From: an uncultured Bacteroidota bacterium
Lineage (GTDB): Bacteria > Bacteroidota > Bacteroidia > Chitinophagales > Chitinophagaceae
DNA length: 11,497 bases
Reading direction: 5' to 3'
Assembly: GCA_946479055.1 (NCBI GenBank)
Contig: CAMLEX010000085.1
Span: 1-11,497 of the forward strand
In this document: positions 5,838-11,497 of the stretch, piece by piece
How positions within the stretch are numbered: position 1 is the stretch's first letter
Layout: each line of letters opens with the position of its first letter
The notes under the pieces: generated by a model
What the model was told of the DNA's origin: nothing
Databases searched by the model: none
The model's input: the letters and a program-made list of their open reading frames with translations, nothing else
Translations under genes and position numbers: made by a program

Positions 5838-6800
5838 ATGCAAACAGTAACAGAAGAAAATATTCTGAACGTAACATTGCTGGAGCCAAGAAAGAAACAT
5901 CCCACTATTTTTGATCGGTTTGATGAATTAGCGGAAGGCGAAAGTCTAACGATTCATAATGATCATGATCCCAAACCCTTGTACTATCAACTTCTTGGTG
6001 AAAGAGGTGACATATTTGTTTGGGAATACCTGGAACAAGGACCGGAATGGTGGAAGGTTCGTATTGCCAAACGTATAGTTGGTGAAAACGATGAAACACT
6101 TGGGCAAATAGCAGCGAAAGATTTGCGGAAAGCTGAAGTGTTTAAAAAATATGGTCTTGATTTTTGTTGTGGTGGAAAGAAAACAGTGAAACAAGCTTGC
6201 GCCGAAAAGGGATTGGACGCTACAAAAATTGAACAGGAACTACAACAAGCGGGTAAAAATTCCATTACACCTCCGCTGCCTTATGGTGACTGGAGTCTGG
6301 ATTTTTTGGCTGATTATATAGTAAACACGCATCATAGTTATGTTAAAAAGTCCTTGCCTGAGATCCGTGGGTATGCTGCCAAAGTAGCTCAGGTGCATGG
6401 GAGCAGTCATCCTGAATTACCAGCCGTTCAGCAATTGGTAGAAGAAGTGGCGAGGGAATTAACATCTCACATGTTAAAAGAAGAAAAGGTTTTATTTCCA
6501 TACATCAAGGACCTGGTAGCGGCTAACAATAATGAAAAGCCTTTGCAAGCCGCCCATTTTGGTACGGTGCAAAATCCTATTAATATGATGGAAATGGAAC
6601 ATGAAATGGTAGGTAAAAACCTGGAAGAAATAAGAATGCTGACCGACAATTATACATTACCTGATGATGCCTGCGCCAGCTATAGTCTGTTGTTCAGGAT
6701 ACTGGATGAATTTGAAAATGATCTGCATATTCATATCCACCTGGAAAATAATATCCTGTTCCCTAAGGCTTTGGAGGTAGAAAAAAAATTCAATTCATGA
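5838..6800 (+). CDS. ric: Iron-sulfur cluster repair di-iron protein (RIC/ScdA/YtfE) with N-terminal DUF2249 domain
   Basis: RIC proteins are di-iron proteins that restore Fe-S clusters damaged by nitric oxide or peroxide in the cytoplasm. This 320-residue protein has three parts. Residues about 8-80 are a DUF2249 domain. Residues about 87-140 are the ScdA_N domain, with Cys110-Cys111 in YGLDFCCGGKK. Residues about 155-313 are a hemerythrin-like domain, with candidate iron ligands His165, His211/Glu215 in HMLKEE, His255 in MEMEHE, and His299/Glu303 in HIHLENNILFP. Plain RIC proteins are about 220 residues, so the extra length is the DUF2249 fusion. An in-frame TTG at 5805 was rejected as start because it lies in the promoter box; ATG 5838 fits. 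It is the first gene of the operon, and its stop overlaps the hemerythrin start as ATGA. Confidence 0.92.
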   Translation: MQTVTEENILNVTLLEPRKKHPTIFDRFDELAEGESLTIHNDHDPKPLYYQLLGERGDIFVWEYLEQGPEWWKVRIAKRIVGENDETLGQIAAKDLRKAEVFKKYGLDFCCGGKKTVKQACAEKGLDATKIEQELQQAGKNSITPPLPYGDWSLDFLADYIVNTHHSYVKKSLPEIRGYAAKVAQVHGSSHPELPAVQQLVEEVARELTSHMLKEEKVLFPYIKDLVAANNNEKPLQAAHFGTVQNPINMMEMEHEMVGKNLEEIRMLTDNYTLPDDACASYSLLFRILDEFENDLHIHIHLENNILFPKALEVEKKFNS

Positions 6801-7299
6801 AAGATCATACTCCGATAAAACGGCACCAGGCCCTTGTATCATTTTCCAAAGAACATCATTTTGGTTTATTCTGGTATGGAAAATAAGACAAGGCCTGCGT
6901 AATGCCGTAAGTGCCGAAAGGATTGGTAAGTATGTATTGTTTTTCTTCAATGAAGACCTGAAAACTCATTTTAAGGAGGAAGAGCAATTGCTTTTCAGTA
7001 AACTATCAGTTAATGATACATTGCGTTTACAAGCTGAAGCGGAACATAAAGAAGTTTACCGCTTGATAGAAGCAATAAGTGAAACAACTAACGATGAACA
7101 CTTGCTCAGACAGTTTGCTGATACGCTGGAAAAACATATCCGGTTTGAAGAAAGGATACTTTTTAATCATTTGCAAAGTCATATTTCCGCAGATGAGTTA
7201 AAAGAAATTTCTTCGAGATTTTCTAATTCAGTTGATCTGGACGCCAGGTGGGAAGATAATTTTTGGATGGTAAGAAATAATAGAGGTATGAACAATTAA
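6797..7299 (+). pseudogene. Hemerythrin-domain protein, broken by a one-base frameshift near 6870
   Basis: From the ATG at 6797, which overlaps the RIC stop as ATGA, the frame reads MKDHTPIKRHQALVSF, continues to KEHHFGL, then hits TAA at 6884-6886. From 6871 the -1 frame continues with LVWKIRQGL and runs to a TAA at 7297-7299. Joined, they give KEHHFGL-x-LVWKIRQG, which fits the usual hemerythrin first-helix pattern HHxGLLLxWKIRxG, so one base is missing after TT at 6869-6870. The rest carries the expected iron ligands, HFKEEE, AEHKEV and HIRFEE. The intact protein would be about 167 residues, an all-helical di-iron protein that may bind O2 or NO or store iron. The downstream part has no ATG start, only a TTG at 6937. 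No classical slippery heptamer is present at the break, so a true mutation or a sequence error is likelier than programmed shifting. Confidence 0.82.
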
Positions 7300-7311
7300 A
7301 TCTAGTTAGCT

Positions 7312-8130
7312 ATGACCATTACAGTTAATACAAAAATAGCCGCACTCATCAGACAGCATCCTGATGCACTTGAGTCGATTATTAAAATACATCCGAGGTT
7401 TGAAAAGCTAAGAAATCCTTTATTGCGGAAAATAATGGCGGGCAGAACAAGCATCGCCATGGCTTCAAAAATAAGTGGGTGCAGTGTAACTGATTTTTTC
7501 CGACAATTAAAGCCGTTGGGCTTTGAAATTGACTCAGCCACTGAAGCCGCTGCCACCGATGAAAAGCAAATACCTGATTTTATTTTATTCATTAAAAAAC
7601 ACCAGGTTGTTGAATTGGATGTTCGTACCGTGATTGCTTCCGGAAGTGATCCACTATCACTCATTATTAAAAAGGTAAAAACGATTCAGCCGGGACAGAT
7701 ATTAAAAATAGTCAACAGTTTTTATCCTCAACCCCTGATACTATTGCTGGAAAAGCAGGGTTTTACCACTTACGCTGATGTCTTAGATGACGATCTCGTA
7801 GAAACTTATTTTTATAAAGAAAAAGAAACCGGTGAAATTCCGCCAACCAAAACAACTGATCTGGCAAGCGGATGGGAAGAGATAGTAAAAAGATTTGAAA
7901 ATAAAATGGAAGTGATCGATGTGAGAGCAATGGAAATGCCCAGGCCTATGCTGACTATATTAGAGGCATTGGAAAAATTGCCTGCTGATACCGTACTCTT
8001 TGTTCATCATAAGCGGATTCCCGTTTTCCTGTTGCCCGAATTGATAGAAAGAAAATTTGAATTCAGGATTAAAGAAATCAGTGAAGGAGAGGTGAATCTA
8101 ATAATTTTCAAAACAGATGTTTGTTGCTAA
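7312..8130 (+). CDS. DUF1858 and tandem DUF2249 domain protein
   Basis: This 272-residue soluble protein has three modules. Residues about 3-65 resemble DUF1858 (related to the ScdA N-terminal domain), with IRQHPDALESIIKIHPRFEKL and the downstream helix ASKISGCSVTDFFRQL. Residues about 99-168 are a DUF2249-like domain starting VVELDVRTV. Residues about 199-267 are a second DUF2249 domain starting MEVIDVRAMEMPRPM and ending VNLIIF. DUF2249 has a TusA-like alpha/beta fold, but the TusA cysteine is not evident here. The biochemical function is unknown. Family members sit beside RIC and haem-copper-oxidase-like genes, so a role in NO or Fe-S stress is inferred. It follows the hemerythrin gene by 12 bp and overlaps the next gene by 14 nt. 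That overlap encodes its odd Cys-Cys C-terminus. Confidence 0.82.
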   Translation: MTITVNTKIAALIRQHPDALESIIKIHPRFEKLRNPLLRKIMAGRTSIAMASKISGCSVTDFFRQLKPLGFEIDSATEAAATDEKQIPDFILFIKKHQVVELDVRTVIASGSDPLSLIIKKVKTIQPGQILKIVNSFYPQPLILLLEKQGFTTYADVLDDDLVETYFYKEKETGEIPPTKTTDLASGWEEIVKRFENKMEVIDVRAMEMPRPMLTILEALEKLPADTVLFVHHKRIPVFLLPELIERKFEFRIKEISEGEVNLIIFKTDVCC

Positions 8131-9403
8131 CGACAGCCTATTGGTTAAAAATACCACCCACACAGTAGTTCTGCCTTTTTATATTTATGCAGCTCTGTCT
8201 TTTCTTGCGGCTACCATACTTTTATTTATTTACTCTTCAGCCTTTACCCAACACTATTTTCATCCGAAAACGCTTGCCATCACGCATACGATGGCGCTGG
8301 GATGGGGAACTATGATCATACTCGGCGCCAGTCACCAGTTAGTGCCGGTATTAATTGAAGGAAAATTATTCAGCATTTCTTTAGCTCATGTTTCTTTTAT
8401 ACTGGCGGCATTGGGTATTCCGCTTTTAGTATTTGCTTTTTTCCAGTTCAACCTGGGATGGCCGGCAAAATGGGGCGGCCTGTTAATTAATGCAGCTATT
8501 CTTGCTTATGTGGTTAACCTTGCTGTCAGTATCGGGAAAAGTAAAAAAGAAAATGTACATGCGGTATTTGTTTTTACTGCAGCCTTATGGTTATTACTTA
8601 CTACGCTGGTAGGACTTTTATTAGTATATAATTTTTCGAACCCTTTCCTGGCGAATGATTCATTACATTACCTTTCATTACATGCACATATGGGTATAGT
8701 AGGCTGGTTTTTGCTACTGGTAACAGGTGTAGGATCAAGGCTAATACCTCTTTTCCTTGTCTCAAAATACGATCATTCAAAATTGTTATGGCTAATTTAT
8801 GGATTGATTAATGCAGGATTGTTGGGTTTTGTATTTCTTTTTTTATTTGTTCCGGAAATATCTTTTTACCTGTTGCCCTTGTCAGCCACTGCTATGGCTT
8901 TAATACTATTTGGTTATTATTGTTATCAATGTTATAAGTTTCGATTGCGCAGGCAGATAGATGAACAAGTAAAAATATCTCTGTTGTCCGTTGGCATGAT
9001 GTTATTACCTGTATTTTTTTTGCTGATCATTATTGTATTTCTTCTTGTATCCGAAATAAATACTCGGTTGGTATTGCTTTATGGGGTGTCCATTTTTTTT
9101 GGCTGGATAACGGCTATCATTTTGGGGATGACATTTAAAACACTTCCGTTCATTGTATGGAATAAAGTGTACCATCTTCGTGCCGGGATTGGAAAAACAC
9201 CAAGCCCGAAAGATATGTTTAACAAGGAGATATTTAATGTAATGGGTATCGGCTACCTGGCTGGATTTCTTTTGTTTATTACGGCAATTTATTTATCCAA
9301 TATTTTTTTATTGAAATTCGCCACGGCCTTTTTATTGATAGCGGCATTACTTTATAATTGGAATGTAGGAAAGACTTTGTTGCATAAACCAGAGAGGTTA
9401 TGA
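8117..9403 (+). CDS. Polytopic membrane protein resembling haem-copper oxidase subunit I or NnrS
   Basis: The 428-residue protein has about 12 hydrophobic helices (near 18-41, 52-72, 86-109, 119-138, 149-172, 190-212, 222-245, 249-270, 287-311, 317-340, 373-394, 397-415). Histidines in or near helices suggest metal or haem binding: His57 in ITHTMALGWG, His73 in GASHQLVPV, and His189 plus His191 in LHAHMGIVGW, which is followed by a conserved-looking GVGSRLIPLF. This arrangement recalls short haem-copper-oxidase-like proteins and NnrS, a haem- and copper-containing protein of nitrosative-stress resistance. It has no His-Tyr active-site pair and no CuB double histidine, so it is not a standard oxidase. 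The start at 8117 lies inside the end of the DUF2249 gene; the next Met is residue 59, after the first helix. Its stop overlaps the MIP18 gene as ATGA. Family membership was not confirmed by a search. Confidence 0.7.
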   Translation: MFVANDSLLVKNTTHTVVLPFYIYAALSFLAATILLFIYSSAFTQHYFHPKTLAITHTMALGWGTMIILGASHQLVPVLIEGKLFSISLAHVSFILAALGIPLLVFAFFQFNLGWPAKWGGLLINAAILAYVVNLAVSIGKSKKENVHAVFVFTAALWLLLTTLVGLLLVYNFSNPFLANDSLHYLSLHAHMGIVGWFLLLVTGVGSRLIPLFLVSKYDHSKLLWLIYGLINAGLLGFVFLFLFVPEISFYLLPLSATAMALILFGYYCYQCYKFRLRRQIDEQVKISLLSVGMMLLPVFFLLIIIVFLLVSEINTRLVLLYGVSIFFGWITAIILGMTFKTLPFIVWNKVYHLRAGIGKTPSPKDMFNKEIFNVMGIGYLAGFLLFITAIYLSNIFLLKFATAFLLIAALLYNWNVGKTLLHKPERL

Positions 9404-9729
9404 ACAACAACACAATTACTAATCATATTCTTAATTGCAGCATTGCACTGGCGGCCCTTCAACAGGTAATGGACCCTGAAATAGGATTGAATGTCGTTGA
9501 CCTTGGCCTGATCTACCAGGTTGATTTTGATGAGGAACAAAAAATGATTTTTGTATTGATGACATTGACTACGCAATTTTGCCCGATGGGTGAATCTATC
9601 GCCAATGCAGTGAGACGGACAATTGAACATACTTTTCCGGATTATACTGTACAACTGGAAGTGGCTTTTAATCCACCCTGGAATAACTTAATGATTTCTG
9701 AAGGAGGTCAACTATTTTTAAATCAATAA
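9400..9729 (+). CDS. MIP18/DUF59 family Fe-S assembly protein (SufT/PaaD-like)
   Basis: This is a 109-residue single-domain protein. It shows the family pattern MDPEIGLNVVDLGLIY (24-39), the conserved cysteine Cys61 in LTTQFCPMG, and NPPW (91-94) near the end. MIP18 family members such as SufT and PaaD take part in maturation of Fe-S proteins in the cytoplasm. It starts within the stop of the membrane protein (ATGA overlap), so it is translationally coupled and belongs to the stress operon. In this setting it probably helps rebuild or load clusters alongside the RIC protein (inference). Length and motifs are normal. It is not obviously a SUF- or Paa-operon member here, so no symbol is given. 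Confidence 0.9.
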   Translation: MNNNTITNHILNCSIALAALQQVMDPEIGLNVVDLGLIYQVDFDEEQKMIFVLMTLTTQFCPMGESIANAVRRTIEHTFPDYTVQLEVAFNPPWNNLMISEGGQLFLNQ

Positions 9730-9734
9730 ATACT

Positions 9735-10166
9735 ATGCTGAGCCTTACCTGTAAGACGGCGATAAAAGCGGTGATCTATCTTGCTTCAAAATATGAATCG
9801 GGCGAGAAATCCGGAATCAGAGCCATTGCGGAATTTATTGACGCCAGTGAACATACAGTTGGCAAATTATTACAAACCCTGGTAAAGCAGCAGGTAATAA
9901 ACAGTTTAAAAGGACCGTCCGGGGGATTCTATCTTACTTTGAAACAAAAAAGACAACCGATCATTAATATTATTGTAGCTATTGATAGCAAGGAAGTATT
10001 TAATCAATGCGGACTGGGATTAAGCAAATGTTCAGCTACGCATCCATGTCCTATTCATGATGACTATAAAGCGGTGAGGGATCTGTTTGAAAAATTATGC
10101 CGGGAAAAAAAGATAAGCGATCTGTGCGAACCTGTTAATAATGGTTTGGCGTATCTATTTGGCTAA
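9735..10166 (+). CDS. Rrf2 family transcriptional regulator with three cysteines (NsrR/IscR-like)
   Basis: This 143-residue protein has the Rrf2 winged helix-turn-helix (about 1-75), with the recognition region around IDASEHTVGKLLQTL and the wing LKGPSGGFYLT. A dimerisation helix follows, and then three cysteines, Cys92, Cys99 and Cys105, in CGLGLSKCSATHPCPIH. That triad is the Fe-S ligand set of NsrR, IscR and RsrR-type members. NsrR loses DNA binding when its cluster reacts with NO. The gene lies 5 bp after the MIP18 gene at the operon end, so autoregulation through the palindrome at 5772-5795 is likely (inference). Whether it senses NO, redox state or cluster supply cannot be told from sequence. 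Confidence 0.9.
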   Translation: MLSLTCKTAIKAVIYLASKYESGEKSGIRAIAEFIDASEHTVGKLLQTLVKQQVINSLKGPSGGFYLTLKQKRQPIINIIVAIDSKEVFNQCGLGLSKCSATHPCPIHDDYKAVRDLFEKLCREKKISDLCEPVNNGLAYLFG

Positions 10167-10207
10167 ATAACCTTTTAGTTGAAATAGTTTCGCAGGCCTC
10201 ATCATTG

Positions 10208-10232
10208 TTAAGGAGCTGGCTTTGATCCTTAA
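10208..10232. terminator. Weak hairpin after the Rrf2 gene
   Basis: TTAAGGA (10208-10214) and TCCTTAA (10226-10232) form a 7-bp stem with an 11-nt loop, 41 bp after the Rrf2 stop and 24 bp before the first NUDIX start. The stem is short and AT-rich and has no proper T-tract, so termination is uncertain. Confidence 0.25.
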
Positions 10233-10256
10233 TTAAAATGTGTCACTTTAAAGCTC

Positions 10257-10775
10257 ATGAATTTACGAGTAAACCAATTTATCATGGTGAATAAAAAGAT
10301 TTCCTCAGGAAAAAATAAAAGTGCAGGTATTCTTTTGTACCGGTTCCGGAATAATTTACCTGAAATATTCTTAGTACATCCCGGCGGTCCCTTTTGGGCG
10401 AAAAAAGATTTGGGTGCATGGTCCATTCCTAAAGGAGAATTTGAAGCAGATGAAGACCCGCTGAATGCCGCAACAAGAGAATTTGAAGAAGAGACGGGAG
10501 TAAAAGTTTCAGGAGAGTTTATTGAATTAACTCCGGTGAAGCAAAAAAGCGGCAAACTGGTATATGCATGGGCTTTGGAAAAAGATATTGATCCGGCACT
10601 CATTAAGAGTAATAGCTTTGAAATAGAATGGCCGCCCAAATCGGGAATAAAAAAATCATTTCCTGAAATTGATAAAGCAGCATGGTTTGATAAGGAAGAG
10701 GCCGTAAAAAAAATTATTGAAGGGCAGGTGCCTTTGATTGAAGAATTGGAAAGAAGACTTCAATTGTTCGGGTAA
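10257..10775 (+). CDS. NUDIX hydrolase
   Basis: NUDIX enzymes cleave nucleoside diphosphates linked to another group, using a metal held by the Nudix box. The full box is present at residues 60-82: Gly60, Glu66 and the REFEEETGV core, matching GX5EX7REUXEEXGU. Before it, GILLYR and FLVHPGGPFWAKKDLGAWSIPKG form the first strands of the fold. The length is 172 residues from ATG 10257 or 163 from ATG 10284; the second start is closer to the conserved region, and no ribosome site decides between them. The substrate cannot be predicted. No clear promoter box was found upstream, so the gene may be read through from the stress operon. The 132-bp stretch to the next gene shows only the promoter-like box described below. 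Confidence 0.9.
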   Translation: MNLRVNQFIMVNKKISSGKNKSAGILLYRFRNNLPEIFLVHPGGPFWAKKDLGAWSIPKGEFEADEDPLNAATREFEEETGVKVSGEFIELTPVKQKSGKLVYAWALEKDIDPALIKSNSFEIEWPPKSGIKKSFPEIDKAAWFDKEEAVKKIIEGQVPLIEELERRLQLFG

Positions 10776-10896
10776 ATAGAGTATCTATCAGTCCCGGATA
10801 AGACAGCACCAAAAGACTGAGGTAAGTATTAGTAGAAACGTTCTTTAATTGAAAGAGGTCAAACCGCAACACATTCCGTGACTTCTAAAAATTTGT

Positions 10897-10904
10897 TATA
10901 TTTG
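10897..10904 (+). promoter_or_regulatory. Candidate -7 box of the toxin-antitoxin pair (TATATTTG)
   Basis: TATATTTG matches TAnnTTTG. It ends only 3 nt before the chosen antitoxin ATG (10908), so the transcript would begin at or next to the start codon. No clear -33 element is visible. Confidence 0.35.
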
Positions 10905-10907
10905 ATT

Positions 10908-11135
10908 ATGGCATCATTGCAAGTGGACATACTAAATCCTAAAGCAGGCAAATTGCTCAAAGATCTTGCTGATCTTAATCTTATTTCTATTAGGAAAATC
11001 AAGGATAACGACAGTTTTTTAAAAATCGTTAAACGGATTAGAAATAAGGCGAAAGACAATCCTTCGAGTCTTGCCGAAATCACCAAAGAAGTTGAATTAG
11101 TAAGAGCAAAACGATATGCCAAAGCTAAAAGATAG
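10908..11135 (+). CDS. Antitoxin candidate of a PIN-domain toxin-antitoxin pair
   Basis: This is a 75-residue, Lys/Arg-rich protein (MASLQVDILNPKAGKLLKDL at the start) with a predicted helical make-up and a strongly basic end (VRAKRYAKAKR). No named DNA-binding fold is evident. The N-terminal LNPKAGKLLKDLADLNLISI pattern is common in small antitoxins of Bacteroidota encoded before COG1569 PIN toxins. A GTG start at 10878 would add ten residues, but it would include the promoter-like box. The gene overlaps the PIN gene by 20 nt, typical of an antitoxin-first operon. The protein probably binds and inhibits the toxin and represses the pair (inference). Confidence 0.7.
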   Translation: MASLQVDILNPKAGKLLKDLADLNLISIRKIKDNDSFLKIVKRIRNKAKDNPSSLAEITKEVELVRAKRYAKAKR

Positions 11136-11497
11136 AGTTATCATCGACACCAATCTATGGATTAGCTTTCTTATTACTAAAGACTATTCTAAACTTGACA
11201 AAATCCTTTCTGACAAACTGGCTATGCTTCTTTACAGCCAGGAACTGATAGACGAATTCATTGAAGTTGCTCAGCGACCAAGGTTTAAACGGTATTGCAA
11301 CTCTGAAGACTTACAAGCTCTTCTTTTAGCCATGAGCGAACGAGCGACATTCATAGACGTATCCAGCACAGTTGACGTTTGCCGTGATGCAAAAGACAAC
11401 TTTCTTCTGGCTTTAGCTAAAGACGGAAAAGCTTCACATTTGCTTACGGGCGACAAGGACCTTCTTGTTCTTAAAAACTTCGGCAAGACAAAAATTA
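11116..11497 (+). CDS. PIN-domain toxin (COG1569-like), cut by the window end
   Basis: This frame opens at ATG 11116 inside the antitoxin gene and runs without a stop to base 11497: 127 complete codons plus one base. The PIN nuclease acidic residues are visible: Asp11 in VIIDTNLWIS, Glu47 in QELIDEF, Asp91 and Asp94 in CRDAKDNFLLALA, and Asp113/Asp115 in LLTGDKDLLVL. PIN toxins are metal-dependent ribonucleases that cut RNA and stop growth unless bound by the antitoxin. The protein ends at TGDKDLLVLKNFGKTKI, so probably only about 10-20 residues are missing. Codon use differs from the rest: 12 of 14 Asp codons are GAC and 12 of 21 Leu codons are CTT, while the RIC gene uses GAT for 13 of 18 Asp. 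This suggests horizontal acquisition. Confidence 0.85.
   Translation, partial: MPKLKDRVIIDTNLWISFLITKDYSKLDKILSDKLAMLLYSQELIDEFIEVAQRPRFKRYCNSEDLQALLLAMSERATFIDVSSTVDVCRDAKDNFLLALAKDGKASHLLTGDKDLLVLKNFGKTKI

Noticed and set aside
6850..6890. Programmed -1 frameshifting in the hemerythrin gene.
   Set aside because: No X-XXY-YYZ slippery heptamer lies before the TAA at 6884. The codons TTA TTC would re-pair poorly, and no clear downstream stem was seen. An indel or sequence error is simpler.
9352..9654. A 100-codon minus-strand frame opposite the MIP18 gene, and similar antisense frames elsewhere (for example 3246-3518, 5987-6265, 10229-10639).
   Set aside because: All lie opposite well-supported genes, lack family motifs, and are mirror images of coding periodicity.

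Overview
The window looks like a chromosomal piece of a Bacteroidota genome, most like the Chitinophagaceae. The evidence is AT-rich DNA, almost no Shine-Dalgarno sequences, promoter-like TAnnTTTG boxes in front of several genes, and protein sequences typical of that phylum. The placement rests on recognition and was not tested by a search.

Layout. Positions 1-84 hold the last 27 codons of an acetyl-CoA hydrolase/transferase-like gene. An inverted repeat built from 7-nt GTGAGTG-like units (123-205) separates it from a convergent hemN (207-1583, minus strand). A 219-bp divergent region carries two Crp/Fnr-type boxes 22 bp apart and a TAnnTTTG promoter. It leads into a terminal-oxidase operon: small one-helix subunit (1803-1991), CuA subunit II (2003-2467), ba3-type (family B) subunit I (2551-4233), a Sco copper chaperone (4233-4886) and a membrane-anchored monohaem cytochrome c (4980-5528). 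A strong terminator hairpin (5544-5588) closes it.

After a 309-bp regulatory gap with several palindromes comes a second, tightly coupled operon. Its genes are a DUF2249-fused RIC/ScdA/YtfE di-iron Fe-S repair protein (5838-6800), a hemerythrin gene broken by a single-base frameshift (6797-7299), a DUF1858 plus DUF2249 protein (7312-8130), a 12-helix membrane protein resembling haem-copper oxidase subunit I or NnrS (8117-9403), a MIP18/DUF59 Fe-S assembly protein (9400-9729) and an Rrf2-family regulator with three cysteines (9735-10166). Start/stop overlaps (ATGA twice, plus a 14-nt overlap) argue for one transcript. The content points to defence against nitric oxide or damage to Fe-S clusters, probably sensed by the Rrf2 protein through a palindrome that abuts the -7 box.

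The last part holds a NUDIX hydrolase (10257-10775) and a type II toxin-antitoxin-like pair: a small basic antitoxin candidate (10908-11135) and a COG1569-like PIN-domain toxin (11116 to the window end). The PIN gene has codon use unlike the rest.

Together the window reads as a respiratory adaptation block: oxygen-independent haem synthesis, a high-affinity-type oxidase and an NO/Fe-S stress operon, next to a probably acquired toxin-antitoxin module. The least understood part is the membrane protein at 8117-9403 and its role in the stress operon.
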